Shown here piece by piece: positions 55,473 through 64,000 of a stretch of 64,000 nucleotides of DNA. Source of the DNA: Bacteroidales bacterium Phil6 (GTDB lineage Bacteria > Bacteroidota > Bacteroidia > Bacteroidales > F082); contig NWBN01000031.1 of NCBI GenBank assembly GCA_002633315.1, forward strand, positions 62,001 through 126,000, written 5' to 3'. The position numbers and the translations under genes were made by a program. Below the pieces are notes generated by a model, which worked only from the letters and a program-made list of their open reading frames with translations, had not been told where the DNA came from and did no database searches. How positions within the stretch are numbered: the first letter of the stretch is position 1; every line of letters begins with the position of its first letter.

Positions 55473-56621
55473 ATGGAACGTTTTTTTGAAAAACTGACAG
55501 CCGCTTTGCAACAAGGTTCTTTTGTGAAACTGACTTTGTCGAAACCTGTAGCTAAAAGTGATGAATTGCGTAATGTATATATCAAACCCGTCAGAATAAA
55601 AGACAGATTGATGTATTCATTTACATATAGATACGATAGGCGAGATGAGACTTTGAATTATGACTTGGAACAGTTCGTCTCATTGCTTGAATCTTTGTTG
55701 AATAACAGATTCCTCAGTGCATCTCTGTTTACCGTTACAGAAGATATCACCTTGTTGATAAGCCGCAAAGGGAAACCTACGCTGATTTGCAAGCCGGTCA
55801 AAGAGTACAGGGAGGTGGATCTGGAACATGACCATGTTAAAAATCGTCTGATAGATCCTCGTAATATATGGTGGTTCCGACTGGGACTTACTACACGAGA
55901 AGGTAAGGTGCTCGCCGATATGCAACATAAGTTCAAGCAGATTTGTAAATATGTAGAAATAGTCGATTCTCTTATTCGCAACACTTCTTTCGACGATGAG
56001 TTGAGAATTGCCGACATGGGTGCTGGGAAGGGATATCTTACTTTTGCTTTGTATGAATATCTGTCAAAAAATTATAATAAAAGATTTATATTGGAAGGTG
56101 TTGAGGTGCGTGAGGATATTGTGTTGAAAGTCAATGAGATAATACGTGATTGCCAGATGCCTGATTTTGATTTCATTCAGAGTGCCATAGAAGATTATAA
56201 ACCTCAGAGAATAGATGTTCTTATAGCACTGCATGCATGTAATACTGCCACTGATGATGCTATCATAAAAGGGATTGAAAATAATGCAAAATTAATAATA
56301 TGTGCACCATGTTGTCATAAACAGATACGTGCCGAAATGGAAAAATCCGGGGTCTCGGACTGTATGACACGTTATGGTATATTTATGGAGCGCCAGGCTG
56401 TCATGATTACAGATACAATACGCGCTTTGATAATGGAGTATTTTGGATATAAAACTCAAATTATGGAGTTCATAGAAATGGAACATACTCCGAAAAATGT
56501 GCTTCTCGTTGGAAAAAAGACTGACGTGGTGCCGGATAAAAAACTCATCATGTCTCAGATACAGGATATTAAGAAACATTATGGAATACAATATCATTAT
56601 TTAGAAAGAATTTTTGAGTGA
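55473..56621 (+). CDS. SAM-dependent methyltransferase, Methyltransf_32-like
   Basis: A 382-residue cytoplasmic protein. The first 150 residues form an uncharacterised beta-rich domain. The Rossmann methyltransferase follows: motif I IADMGAGKGYLTFALYEYL near 183-201, then LEGVEVREDIVLKV, IALHACNTATDDAI near 246-259, and APCCHKQIRAEM near 271-282. The HACNTATDDAI and CCHKQ blocks characterise the Methyltransf_32 group, which includes eukaryotic METTL25-like proteins and may act on RNA or protein. It has its own promoter, and ilvE follows with a separate one. Confidence 0.82.
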   Translation: MERFFEKLTAALQQGSFVKLTLSKPVAKSDELRNVYIKPVRIKDRLMYSFTYRYDRRDETLNYDLEQFVSLLESLLNNRFLSASLFTVTEDITLLISRKGKPTLICKPVKEYREVDLEHDHVKNRLIDPRNIWWFRLGLTTREGKVLADMQHKFKQICKYVEIVDSLIRNTSFDDELRIADMGAGKGYLTFALYEYLSKNYNKRFILEGVEVREDIVLKVNEIIRDCQMPDFDFIQSAIEDYKPQRIDVLIALHACNTATDDAIIKGIENNAKLIICAPCCHKQIRAEMEKSGVSDCMTRYGIFMERQAVMITDTIRALIMEYFGYKTQIMEFIEMEHTPKNVLLVGKKTDVVPDKKLIMSQIQDIKKHYGIQYHYLERIFE

Positions 56622-56657
56622 CAATTGAGATGAAAAAAACATAAAATTAAAAATATG

Positions 56658-56689
56658 TTTTTGTTAAATAAAAAAAATACTTAATTTTG
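56658..56689 (+). promoter_or_regulatory. Promoter of ilvE
   Basis: TTTTTG at 56658-56663 and TAATTTTG at 56682-56689 are separated by 18 bases, a complete Bacteroidota promoter. The leader to ATG 56735 is about 40 bases. Confidence 0.7.
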
Positions 56690-56734
56690 TGCATTGTTAG
56701 AATGAATTAATGATTAACTAAAATATTTAGAATT

Positions 56735-57763
56735 ATGCAAAAGATTGAATGGGAAAAACTTCCTTTTGGTTATTATCCAACGAACTATAATGTGCGTTGC
56801 TATTACAGAAACGGTAAATGGGGAGAGTTTGAAATCTCGTCAGAGACAACTATCAATATTCACATGGCTGCTACATGTCTTCATTATGGACAGGAAGCTT
56901 TTGAAGGATTGAAGGCTTTCCGCGGTGCTGATGGCAAAGTTCGTATTTTCCGTCTTGACGAAAATGCCAAGAGACTTCAATCGTCATGTGACGGTATCAT
57001 GATGCAACGTTTCCCTCTTGACAGATTTGAGGAGGCAATGATTAAATGTGTAAAACTCAATGCAGAATTTATTCCACCTTATGAAAGTGGAGCATCATTA
57101 TATTTACGTCCTCTTATCATTGGTACGGGCGCCAAAGTTGGTGTCAGTCCGGCTGATGAATATCTGTTCCTTGTATTTGCAACGCCTGTTGGTCCTTATT
57201 TCAAAGGTGGTTTTATGGCTAACCCATATGTTATCACACGTAAATATGACCGTTCTGCTCCTCTTGGAACAGGTATTTACAAGGTGGGTGGTAATTATGC
57301 TGCAAGTATGCGTGCTCATATTGAGGCTTGTCATGGCGGTGAGTATGCCTGCGAATTTTATCTCGATGCAAAAGAAAAGAAATATATTGACGAGGCCGGC
57401 GCTGCCAACTTCTTCGCTATTAAAGATAATACTTACATCACTCCTAAATCGACTTCCATATTGCCATCCATTACCAACAAGAGTTTGATACAATTGGCAG
57501 AATCTCTCGGAATGAAAGTCGAACGCAGACCTATTGCTGAGGAAGAACTCGCTACTTTTGAAGAAGCCGGCGCTTGCGGTACTGCTGCCGTTATCAGTCC
57601 TATACAACGTATCGACGACCCTGAGACAGGTAAATCATACGTGTTCTCAAAAGACGGCAAACCGGGTCCGTGGAGTGAAAAGCTTTATAATAAGCTGCGT
57701 GGTATCCAATATGGTACAGAACCGGACGAGTTCGGCTGGACTACCATAGTGGAAGGAATATAG
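56735..57763 (+). CDS. ilvE: Branched-chain amino acid aminotransferase
   Basis: IlvE is the PLP-dependent fold-type IV transaminase acting last in valine, leucine and isoleucine synthesis. The 342-residue protein has HYGQEAFEGLKAFR at about 50-63, LYLRPLIIGTG at 122-132, the PLP lysine K183 in GIYKVGGNYAASM, and EAGAANFFAI near 215-224, then GTAAVISPI near 280. It belongs to the longer BCAT group II form. It is followed after 25 bases by the Omp28-like gene, with no clear promoter between, so cotranscription is possible. Confidence 0.94.
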   Translation: MQKIEWEKLPFGYYPTNYNVRCYYRNGKWGEFEISSETTINIHMAATCLHYGQEAFEGLKAFRGADGKVRIFRLDENAKRLQSSCDGIMMQRFPLDRFEEAMIKCVKLNAEFIPPYESGASLYLRPLIIGTGAKVGVSPADEYLFLVFATPVGPYFKGGFMANPYVITRKYDRSAPLGTGIYKVGGNYAASMRAHIEACHGGEYACEFYLDAKEKKYIDEAGAANFFAIKDNTYITPKSTSILPSITNKSLIQLAESLGMKVERRPIAEEELATFEEAGACGTAAVISPIQRIDDPETGKSYVFSKDGKPGPWSEKLYNKLRGIQYGTEPDEFGWTTIVEGI

Positions 57764-57788
57764 TTTTAACTTTAAAAAATATTAGTCT

Positions 57789-59819
57789 ATGAGAAAACTT
57801 ACACTTTTATTGTGCTTAGTATTTGCTTGCATTCTTCAAATGAATGCTCAGCAATACGTCTCGACTGAACCTTCAAACAAAAATGTTATTCTTGAAGAGT
57901 TTACGGGAAGAAACTGTGGCTATTGTCCCGATGGACACAGAATAGCTAATCAGATCATGCGTGATAATCCCGGCAGAGTATGGGCTATCAATGTTCATGC
58001 CGGCGGTTATGCTCCAACATCTTATCCTAACCTCATCTGCCAGGATGGTCAGACCATACATGGCGGATTCTCGATTTCCGGTTATCCTTCCGGTGTAGTG
58101 AATCGTACTACATCGAGTGCTATTGGCCGTGGTGAATGGACAAGTGTGGCAACTCAAGAATTGAATCAGCCGGCAGTGCTTAATGTTGCAGGTATGGCAG
58201 TCATCAATCCTGCTACTCGTATAGCTACCATTGATGTAGAAGTATATTATACCGCTAATAGTGCTCAAACAACAAACTATCTCACTGTGGCTATGTTGCA
58301 GGACAGTATTCTCGGTTCGCAGTCTGGCGGTACATCCAATCCTGAACAAATGATCAATGGACAATATTGCCACATGCACATCTTGCGTGATGTCATAACA
58401 TCTTCTGCATGGGGTGAGGAGATTACTCCAACAACACAAGGTACCTTGATAACAAGAAGTTATACTTACGAGATTCCCGAAATTATCGGTGATCCCAATG
58501 GTGTTGAAGTAGATCTCGACAACGTGTTTTTCCTCGCTTGGGTTTCTGAAACTCAACAGGGTCAAGCAACACGTCCTATTCTTTCTGCTTGTGAAATAGA
58601 AACTAATATAGGCTCCGATGAACCTATTTTCCCGTATATCACAGGTGTGGAACAAATTGCCGGTGTTTCTTGTAGTCATACTAAAGAAGTTGTCATGACA
58701 ATGAAAAATGGTGGCGTTGAAGAATTGACAAATGTTAAATTTGAGATTGAATTAGACGGCGAGGTGACTGAAAATGAATGGAATGGTTCCTTGCAGCAGT
58801 TTTTCTCAGAACAAATTACTCTCCAAATTGATGTCCCGTTCGGTACTCATAGCGGAGTAGTCAGAATTGTTGAGGCTAATGGTGCTCCTTATGATTTGGA
58901 ACAGTCTTTTACCGTTACTTGCGATGAATGGATGGACTTGAATGTTACCGGAGAAGAAGTTACTTTCACTCTCGATATCATGCAGGATAAATTCGGTAAC
59001 CAGACGACATGGGAAGTCACAGGTTATAATGGTACTGTTTATGCTTCCGGTGGTCCTTACACCATGTTGCAAGGTTCAACAGCAACAGAACTTCACAGAG
59101 AGGAATTTACTGTTCCTGCAAACGAATGTCTGTTATTGAGCATCTATGACAATGTCGGTAATGGAATTTGCTGTGCTTATGGTCAAGGTTACTATCAGTT
59201 GAAAGATGCAGACGGCAATGTCATTATTGATGGTGACGGAGAATTTGGTTCTGAGGCTTCTCACTTGATTTCAATCAATAGTGATATTACTATGTCAGTT
59301 ACTACTGCAGATGCTACGGTACTGGGTCCCACTGAAGCAATAGTCGGAGGTTCTATCGCCGGCGGTACACCTGTCGAAGTGGGTGTTATGTATCGTACTG
59401 CAGACGAGACGACATATCATGAGGCTACAGCCGCTTCGGTATCGACAGACTTCGAGGTGCAACTTACAGGTCTTGCTCATAGTACAGAGTATATGTACAA
59501 GGCATTTGCAAGGACGGGTAACAGTCAAATTGTTTATGGCGAAGAAAAGTCTTTTACGACAGAATATGATGCTATAGACGAAAATAATGGTGTCAGTTGC
59601 AGTATTTACCCAAATCCTTCGAAAGGTGTTGTTAATGTAAGTGGCGTTGACATCGCTAAAGTTATGGTGTTTAATTCTTTAGGCCAACTTGTCGAGGTTA
59701 TTGAGTCTGATAATGAGACATCGGTAAATATTGAAAATCTTTCTGGCGGTGTTTATTTCATTCGTGTTATGAATAACGAAGGCAATGCAACTACCAAGAA
59801 GGTTTCTGTAGTAAGATAA
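57789..59819 (+). CDS. Omp28-like thioredoxin-fold protein with T9SS C-terminal signal
   Basis: A 676-residue exported protein. The signal peptide is residues 1-20 (ending QMNA). The N-terminal domain (about 25-275) is an Omp28-like thioredoxin fold with VILEEFTGRNCGYCPDGH, whose CGYC (43-46) is a redox-type motif, and cis-Pro segment SGYPSGVV. Beta-sandwich modules follow (about 280-500 and 505-585). The last 75 residues, beginning CSIYPNPSKGVVNVSG and including LGQLVEVIE and LSGGVYFIRV, match the type A sorting domain of the type IX secretion system. It is therefore probably released or attached at the cell surface through T9SS. Its partner protein or substrate is unknown. Confidence 0.87.
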   Translation: MRKLTLLLCLVFACILQMNAQQYVSTEPSNKNVILEEFTGRNCGYCPDGHRIANQIMRDNPGRVWAINVHAGGYAPTSYPNLICQDGQTIHGGFSISGYPSGVVNRTTSSAIGRGEWTSVATQELNQPAVLNVAGMAVINPATRIATIDVEVYYTANSAQTTNYLTVAMLQDSILGSQSGGTSNPEQMINGQYCHMHILRDVITSSAWGEEITPTTQGTLITRSYTYEIPEIIGDPNGVEVDLDNVFFLAWVSETQQGQATRPILSACEIETNIGSDEPIFPYITGVEQIAGVSCSHTKEVVMTMKNGGVEELTNVKFEIELDGEVTENEWNGSLQQFFSEQITLQIDVPFGTHSGVVRIVEANGAPYDLEQSFTVTCDEWMDLNVTGEEVTFTLDIMQDKFGNQTTWEVTGYNGTVYASGGPYTMLQGSTATELHREEFTVPANECLLLSIYDNVGNGICCAYGQGYYQLKDADGNVIIDGDGEFGSEASHLISINSDITMSVTTADATVLGPTEAIVGGSIAGGTPVEVGVMYRTADETTYHEATAASVSTDFEVQLTGLAHSTEYMYKAFARTGNSQIVYGEEKSFTTEYDAIDENNGVSCSIYPNPSKGVVNVSGVDIAKVMVFNSLGQLVEVIESDNETSVNIENLSGGVYFIRVMNNEGNATTKKVSVVR

Positions 59820-59822
59820 CTT

Positions 59823-59838
59823 TTTGACATAATTGTCA
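59823..59838. repeat. Palindrome after the T9SS cargo gene
   Basis: TTGACA-TAAT-TGTCAA forms a small hairpin directly after the stop codon. It has no T run; the actual terminator follows at 59849. Confidence 0.5.
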
Positions 59839-59848
59839 AATAGAAAAT

Positions 59849-59882
59849 AAGGTGTGAAGGATTTTTCCCTTTACACCTTTTT
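59849..59882. terminator. Terminator between the T9SS cargo gene and pyrF
   Basis: AAGGTGT and AAGG pair with CCCTT and ACACCTT in an almost continuous stem, followed by five T on the plus strand. It lies between convergent genes. Confidence 0.8.
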
Positions 59883-60043
59883 ATGTTAAAAGTGAGAAGA
59901 AATTAAGATTATGTAAATCAAAAAATCTTACAAGTTAAGTTGTCACGGCAAAAAACATATTTTTGTCAAGGTACAATCTACAAACAAGTGTGTAAAGCAA
60001 ATGTACGTGTCACATTTTATTTATGTTTTGGGAGCATACAGTA

Positions 60044-60853
60044 TTATAGGAATAATTGCATCTTTTGTTGTAATTTTTTAGCTTCTTCTGCAGCATTTTC
60101 TGCAAAATGTGCATCTTTCGAGGCATAAATGATGCCTCGTGAAGAGTTGACTATCAGCCCACATTCCTTATTAATACCATTTTTTGCTACTTCTTCTATT
60201 GACCCGCCTTGTGCTCCTACACCGGGGACAAGAAGAAAATAATCCGGCAGTATTTCTCTTATTTCTTTAAGTTCTTCAGGGTGTGTGGCACCTACGACAA
60301 ACATCAGTTTGTTACTGTCCGCCCATTCAGTAGCCTTGTATAAGACTGTTTTATATAAAGTGCCTCTGTCTGTGTCAATATATTGGAAATCTTTGGAGCC
60401 TTTGTTTGATGTCAAAGCAAGAAGGATAACCCATTTATTATCAAAATTCAAGAAAGGTTCTACAGAATCCAGACCCATGTACGGTGCCACTGTTATGGCA
60501 TCGGCATTGAGTGTCTTGAAGAAAGCCTTTGCATAATTTGCAGAGGTATTGCCTATATCTCCTCTTTTGGCATCGGCAATTACCATAATTTCCGGGTAAT
60601 GCTCTTTGATATAAGCTATTGTTTTTTCCAATGACAGCCAGCCTTTTGCACCATCAACCTCATAAAATGCCGAATTTGGCTTGTAAGCTATGGTATATTC
60701 TGCCGTGGCATCAATGATACTCTTGTTGAATTCAAAGACCGGGTCTTCATATTCGAGAAGATATTCCGGAATCTTGGCAATATCGGTGTCTAATCCGACG
60801 CAAAGAAAAGATTTCTTCGCATAAATCTGATTTATAAGTTCTTGTTTATTCAT
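60044..60853 (-). CDS. pyrF: Orotidine 5'-phosphate decarboxylase, type 2
   Basis: PyrF decarboxylates OMP to UMP, the last step of pyrimidine synthesis. The 269-residue protein has [17 protein letters not shown] near the N-terminus, the catalytic [20 protein letters not shown] around residues 91-110 and [10 protein letters not shown] near 210. The length and the RGDIGNT motif are those of the type 2 enzyme, longer than E. coli PyrF. Its start overlaps the prfA stop by one base (TAATG), so the two are translationally coupled. Confidence 0.95.
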   Translation of the reverse strand: MNKQELINQIYAKKSFLCVGLDTDIAKIPEYLLEYEDPVFEFNKSIIDATAEYTIAYKPNSAFYEVDGAKGWLSLEKTIAYIKEHYPEIMVIADAKRGDIGNTSANYAKAFFKTLNADAITVAPYMGLDSVEPFLNFDNKWVILLALTSNKGSKDFQYIDTDRGTLYKTVLYKATEWADSNKLMFVVGATHPEELKEIREILPDYFLLVPGVGAQGGSIEEVAKNGINKECGLIVNSSRGIIYASKDAHFAENAAEEAKKLQQKMQLFL

Positions 60854-61929
60854 TATTCTAATCCTTCTTTTAGTCTTTCGGCATTTTCCGCCATTTGTAA
60901 TTTTTCGATAAATTCAGACAGGTCACCGTCAATGATTGCAGGTAGATTATATACTGTGAGACCAATACGGTGGTCAGTCACTCTGCCCTGAGGCCAATTG
61001 TATGTGCGTATTTTGGCAGAACGGTCTCCTGTTGAGACCATGGTTTTACGCTTTGATGCTATATCTTCAAGATATTTGTTGTATTCACGTTCAAAAAGAC
61101 GTGTTCTAAGGACCTTCATCGCTTTGGCGAGATTCTTGATCTGTGATTTTTCGTCTTGGCATGTCACCACTATGCCACTTGGTATGTGGGTGAGGCGTAT
61201 AGCAGAATATGTGGTATTGACAGATTGTCCACCTGGTCCTGATGAGCAGAAAGTGTCTTTGCGTATATCTTTTTCATTGAGTTCTATGTCAAACTCTTCA
61301 GCCTCAGGCAATACTACGACTGATGCCGCTGAAGTATGTATTCTGCCTTGCGTTTCTGTTTTTGGAACTCTTTGTACTCTATGCACTCCTGATTCGAATT
61401 TCAGAAGACCGTATGCTCCTTCTCCGATAACATTAAACACTACTTCTTTGAATCCCCCGACTGTACCTTCATTCATGTCAACAAGTTCTGTTTTCCAGTT
61501 TTTTGTCTCACAATATTTCAGATACATTCTGTATAAGTCTCCGGCAAAGATACTGGCTTCGTCACCTCCCGTTCCGGCTCGAATCTCAACAATGGCGTTT
61601 TTGCTGTCCTGCGGGTCTTTGGGAATAAGCATGATACGAATCTCTTCCTCTATTTTGGCACATTTCTCTACTGCAATGTCAAGTTCTTCTTGTGCAATTT
61701 CTTTGAGGTCTTCATCTTTTTCGATTTTTAATATTTCTTTCGCCTCATCTATATTTGCGAGTATGGTTTTGTATTGAGTGAAAGCATTGACAACAGGTTC
61801 CAAATCCTTATAATCTTTATTGATTTTGACATAACGTTTCATGTCATTCATCAATTCGGGATCATTAAGTTGTTCTTTCAAAGACTCCCATTTTGTCTTT
61901 ATCGCTTCCAGTTTGTCGATTATATCCAT
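60853..61929 (-). CDS. prfA: Peptide chain release factor 1
   Basis: RF1 recognises UAA and UAG. The 358-residue protein has the codon-recognition region [19 protein letters not shown], in which P-K-T occupies the RF1-type PxT site, and the peptidyl-hydrolase motif [12 protein letters not shown] with GGQ. The RF1-type GRIHTSA stretch distinguishes it from RF2. The length is normal. It lies 14 bases after purM and overlaps pyrF. Confidence 0.96.
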   Translation of the reverse strand: MDIIDKLEAIKTKWESLKEQLNDPELMNDMKRYVKINKDYKDLEPVVNAFTQYKTILANIDEAKEILKIEKDEDLKEIAQEELDIAVEKCAKIEEEIRIMLIPKDPQDSKNAIVEIRAGTGGDEASIFAGDLYRMYLKYCETKNWKTELVDMNEGTVGGFKEVVFNVIGEGAYGLLKFESGVHRVQRVPKTETQGRIHTSAASVVVLPEAEEFDIELNEKDIRKDTFCSSGPGGQSVNTTYSAIRLTHIPSGIVVTCQDEKSQIKNLAKAMKVLRTRLFEREYNKYLEDIASKRKTMVSTGDRSAKIRTYNWPQGRVTDHRIGLTVYNLPAIIDGDLSEFIEKLQMAENAERLKEGLE

Positions 61930-61943
61930 TGAGTTTGTATAGA

Positions 61944-63110
61944 TTAATATTCAAATATGCCATATTGACTTTTTATCGTCAGATGTTTGCTGTCCGAAGG
62001 TTCAACATGACCGATAATTTGTGATTCAATATTGAAATTTTTGGCTATTTCCATCATTGTTTCTGCTGATGCTGTGTCCGTGTAAATTTCAAGTCGGTGT
62101 CCCATGTTGAACACTTTGTACATTTCTTTCCAATCTGTTCCGGATGCAGATTGGATCATTCTGAACAAAGGAGGTAATTCGAACATGTTGTCCTTCACTA
62201 TGTGCAATTTGTCTATAAAATGCAGTACTTTTGTTTGAGCACCGCCGCTACAATGTATCATGCCATGGATTTTATGGCGTAACTCTTTGAATATTGGGAC
62301 CATAATAGGAAGGTAAGTACGGGTGGGAGACAAGATAAGTTTTCCAACATCAACACCTTCCATTTCAGTTGGGTCAGTTAGTCTGTACGGTCCGGAATAA
62401 ACCAAGTTTTCAGGCAAACTGTTGTCATAACTTTCTTTGTAATCATTGGAATAACAATGAGAAAGCATATCGTGTCTGGCAGATGTGAGACCATTGCTTC
62501 CCATACCGCCATTATATGAATTCTCGTATGAAGCCTTACCGTATGAAGCAAAGCCTACAATGACGTCACCAACCTGTATGTGGTTGTTTATTACTTCATC
62601 ACGTCTCATGCGTGTTGTTACGGTACTGTCAACGATAACAGTGCGTACCAAGTCACCGACATCAGCAGTCTCACCTCCGGTAAGATATATTCCAATACCA
62701 TGAGAACGCAATGCCGCAAGGAAATCTTCTGTTCCATTTATGATGGCAGATATCACTTCTCCGGGTATAAGATTTTTGTTGCGTCCTATTGTTGACGACA
62801 GTAACATGTTGTCAGTAGCACCGACACACATAAGGTCATCGGTGTTCATGACAATGGCATCCTGTGCTATTCCGGCCCATACCGACATGTCTCCTGTTTC
62901 TTTCCAATACAAATATGCGAGTGACGACTTGGTGCCGGCGCCGTCGGCATGCATTATATTGCAGAACTCATCGTCTCCTCCCAAGATGTCGGGTATGATT
63001 TTGCAAAAAGCATTAGGATACAGTCCTTTGTCAAGGTTTTTTATTGCTTTGTGGATGTCTTCTTTCTCAGCAGAGACACCTCGAAGTTGATATCTTTGTT
63101 CTATTGGCAT
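61944..63110 (-). CDS. purM: Phosphoribosylformylglycinamidine cyclo-ligase (AIR synthetase)
   Basis: PurM closes the imidazole ring of AIR in purine synthesis. The 388-residue protein has the PurM fold with [45 protein letters not shown] and [15 protein letters not shown]. It is longer than the 345-residue E. coli enzyme, as in other Bacteroidota. It lies 17 bases downstream of the OmpA-like gene on the minus strand and 14 before prfA, so the four genes form one operon-like run. Confidence 0.93.
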   Translation of the reverse strand: MPIEQRYQLRGVSAEKEDIHKAIKNLDKGLYPNAFCKIIPDILGGDDEFCNIMHADGAGTKSSLAYLYWKETGDMSVWAGIAQDAIVMNTDDLMCVGATDNMLLSSTIGRNKNLIPGEVISAIINGTEDFLAALRSHGIGIYLTGGETADVGDLVRTVIVDSTVTTRMRRDEVINNHIQVGDVIVGFASYGKASYENSYNGGMGSNGLTSARHDMLSHCYSNDYKESYDNSLPENLVYSGPYRLTDPTEMEGVDVGKLILSPTRTYLPIMVPIFKELRHKIHGMIHCSGGAQTKVLHFIDKLHIVKDNMFELPPLFRMIQSASGTDWKEMYKVFNMGHRLEIYTDTASAETMMEIAKNFNIESQIIGHVEPSDSKHLTIKSQYGIFEY

Positions 63111-63127
63111 AATATCTTGATATTATG

Positions 63128-64000
63128 TTATTTGAAGATTAATTTCATGGTGTTGATGTCAAACTCAAAGTTGCCGAATTTCTTTAACACTTTTTGTCCA
63201 ATCACCCAGTCGTACAACAAGTTATTATATACAGTAACTTCAACATTGTAAAGAGTCTTGTCGGCTATGCGCATCTCTTTTATGACAAAGACAGAAAGAT
63301 TTTTGATGGCACCTGCAGTGATGATTTTATCTATATCATCGCCTTTGAAGTCATTTTTAGTAATGATACCGTCTTTGAGCATTGCCATGGCTTTGATTTG
63401 TGACACGCCGAAGTCGAATGACTGGTCGTAAGTAATACGTTCTGTATATGCGTTTACAATGGCATTGAACGAGAAGTTACCTCTTGTATCTTGTACAAAG
63501 TCTATTTTATTATCTTCCGGGCGAAGTCTTATTTGTGCAGTCTGATTGTCATTGATATTTGTGCGTGGAACATAGTCTTTACTAAGCACTCTGAACTCTG
63601 TTCTACGATTTAGTTGATGGGCATATTCTTTAAGGTTGTTTGATTCCAGACTGTTGATATATTCTTCTGTCAACTGTGTTCCGGATTTAAATGTATAACC
63701 GTCAAATACATAATCTTTTTGCAATGTTCGTGGCACACGTTCACCGTAACCTTTTGCTGTCAGTCTCAGTGGATCGATACCTCTCAAAATAAGATAATCG
63801 ACTACCGACTGTGCTCTTTTTTGAGACAAGATGTCATTACGTTCCTCGCTGTCGCGGTTATCAGTATGAGAGCCCAATTCTATGGTAATGGTAGGATTGA
63901 TTTGTAGTGTTTCAATAAGACTTTGCAATGAATCTTCAAATTGAGGTTTAAGATCCCATTTGGCGAGGTCATACAAGATATCAGGCAACACCACCGGTTG
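63128..64000 (-). CDS. OmpA-like domain protein, N-terminus cut by window edge
   Basis: Only the last 290 residues are visible; the frame is open to the window edge (codons read QP before VVLPDIL). The visible part starts with an OmpA/MotB peptidoglycan-binding domain: VLPDILYDLAKWDLKP, ELGSHTDNRDSEERND, LSQKRAQSVVDYLILRGI and LTAKGYGERVPR. An arginine that contacts peptidoglycan is in the RAQSV segment. The following 150 residues form a different beta-rich domain (FSFNAIVNAYTERITYDQSF, then a retroviral-protease-like stretch VYNNLLYDWVIGQKVLKKFG). It is probably an outer-membrane lipoprotein or periplasmic anchor. OmpA domain is confident; the rest is unassigned. Confidence 0.82.
   Translation of the reverse strand, partial: QPVVLPDILYDLAKWDLKPQFEDSLQSLIETLQINPTITIELGSHTDNRDSEERNDILSQKRAQSVVDYLILRGIDPLRLTAKGYGERVPRTLQKDYVFDGYTFKSGTQLTEEYINSLESNNLKEYAHQLNRRTEFRVLSKDYVPRTNINDNQTAQIRLRPEDNKIDFVQDTRGNFSFNAIVNAYTERITYDQSFDFGVSQIKAMAMLKDGIITKNDFKGDDIDKIITAGAIKNLSVFVIKEMRIADKTLYNVEVTVYNNLLYDWVIGQKVLKKFGNFEFDINTMKLIFK

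Noticed and set aside
57873-58679. Minus-strand open frame opposite the Omp28-like gene
   Set aside because: Cys- and Thr-rich antisense translation without any domain; the plus-strand gene has a signal peptide and known domains.
60998-61777. Plus-strand open frame of about 260 codons opposite prfA
   Set aside because: It lies entirely within prfA and its Ser/Arg-rich translation is typical of antisense.

Overview
The window is a stretch of chromosome from a member of the Bacteroidales (Bacteroidota). Several features point there independently. The dcw cell-division genes run ftsW-murG-murC-ftsQ-ftsA-ftsZ without ddl. FtsZ has the Bacteroidota-type tail ending LHDNVD. Promoters repeatedly match the Bacteroidota -7 element TAnnTTTG, and Shine-Dalgarno sequences are mostly absent. 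A DUF2723 protein, an OMP_b-brl_3-type outer-membrane barrel, a long-form PurM and an Omp28-like protein with a type IX secretion C-terminal signal fit the same phylum. Base composition is AT-rich, and intergenic regions are very AT-rich. I cannot name the species.

Layout. Positions 1-7217 hold the end of the dcw operon, closed by a strong terminator. Positions 7276-11965 hold a degenerate butyrate-kinase-like protein overlapping a secreted deacetylase-like protein, then purN and a DPS-like ferritin. Positions 11966-19617 are the most accessory part: an outer-membrane barrel with a membrane-bound winged-helix regulator, a secreted HExxH protein (DUF4932), a decayed IS256-family element, a methyltransferase and a DUF2147 protein. 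Positions 19857-27502 hold threonine catabolism (tdh, kbl), a nitroreductase, cysS and a large DUF2723 membrane protein. Positions 27717-35640 are translation machinery: tRNA-Gln, rimP-nusA-infB on the plus strand, and rplM-rpsI-rpsB-tsf converging from the minus strand with a structured leader before rplM. Positions 36214-37600 hold an orphan lipoprotein and membrane protein pair. Positions 38148-49884 hold gldA, metK behind a SAM-II-like riboswitch, a CorA-type transporter, mutS2, cutC, a GH2 beta-mannosidase and lepA. Positions 50175-59819 hold gapA, the htpG-lemA-TPM-TPM operon (minus), a methyltransferase, ilvE and the Omp28-like T9SS cargo. Positions 60044-64000 hold an ompA-like gene (cut by the right edge), purM, prfA and pyrF as one minus-strand operon.

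Most of the window is core metabolism and information processing. The observations that deserve a second look are the SAM-II-like element before metK, the butyrate kinase homologue that has lost most phosphate-binding motifs, the GTN-for-GMN change in the CorA-like protein, a probable leaderless lepA mRNA, the structured rplM leader, a terminator inside the lemA-TPM operon, the orphan lipoprotein/membrane pair and the IS256 relic. I found no CRISPR array, prophage, integrase, restriction system or recognised defence system. No single locus here is convincingly a new multi-gene system.
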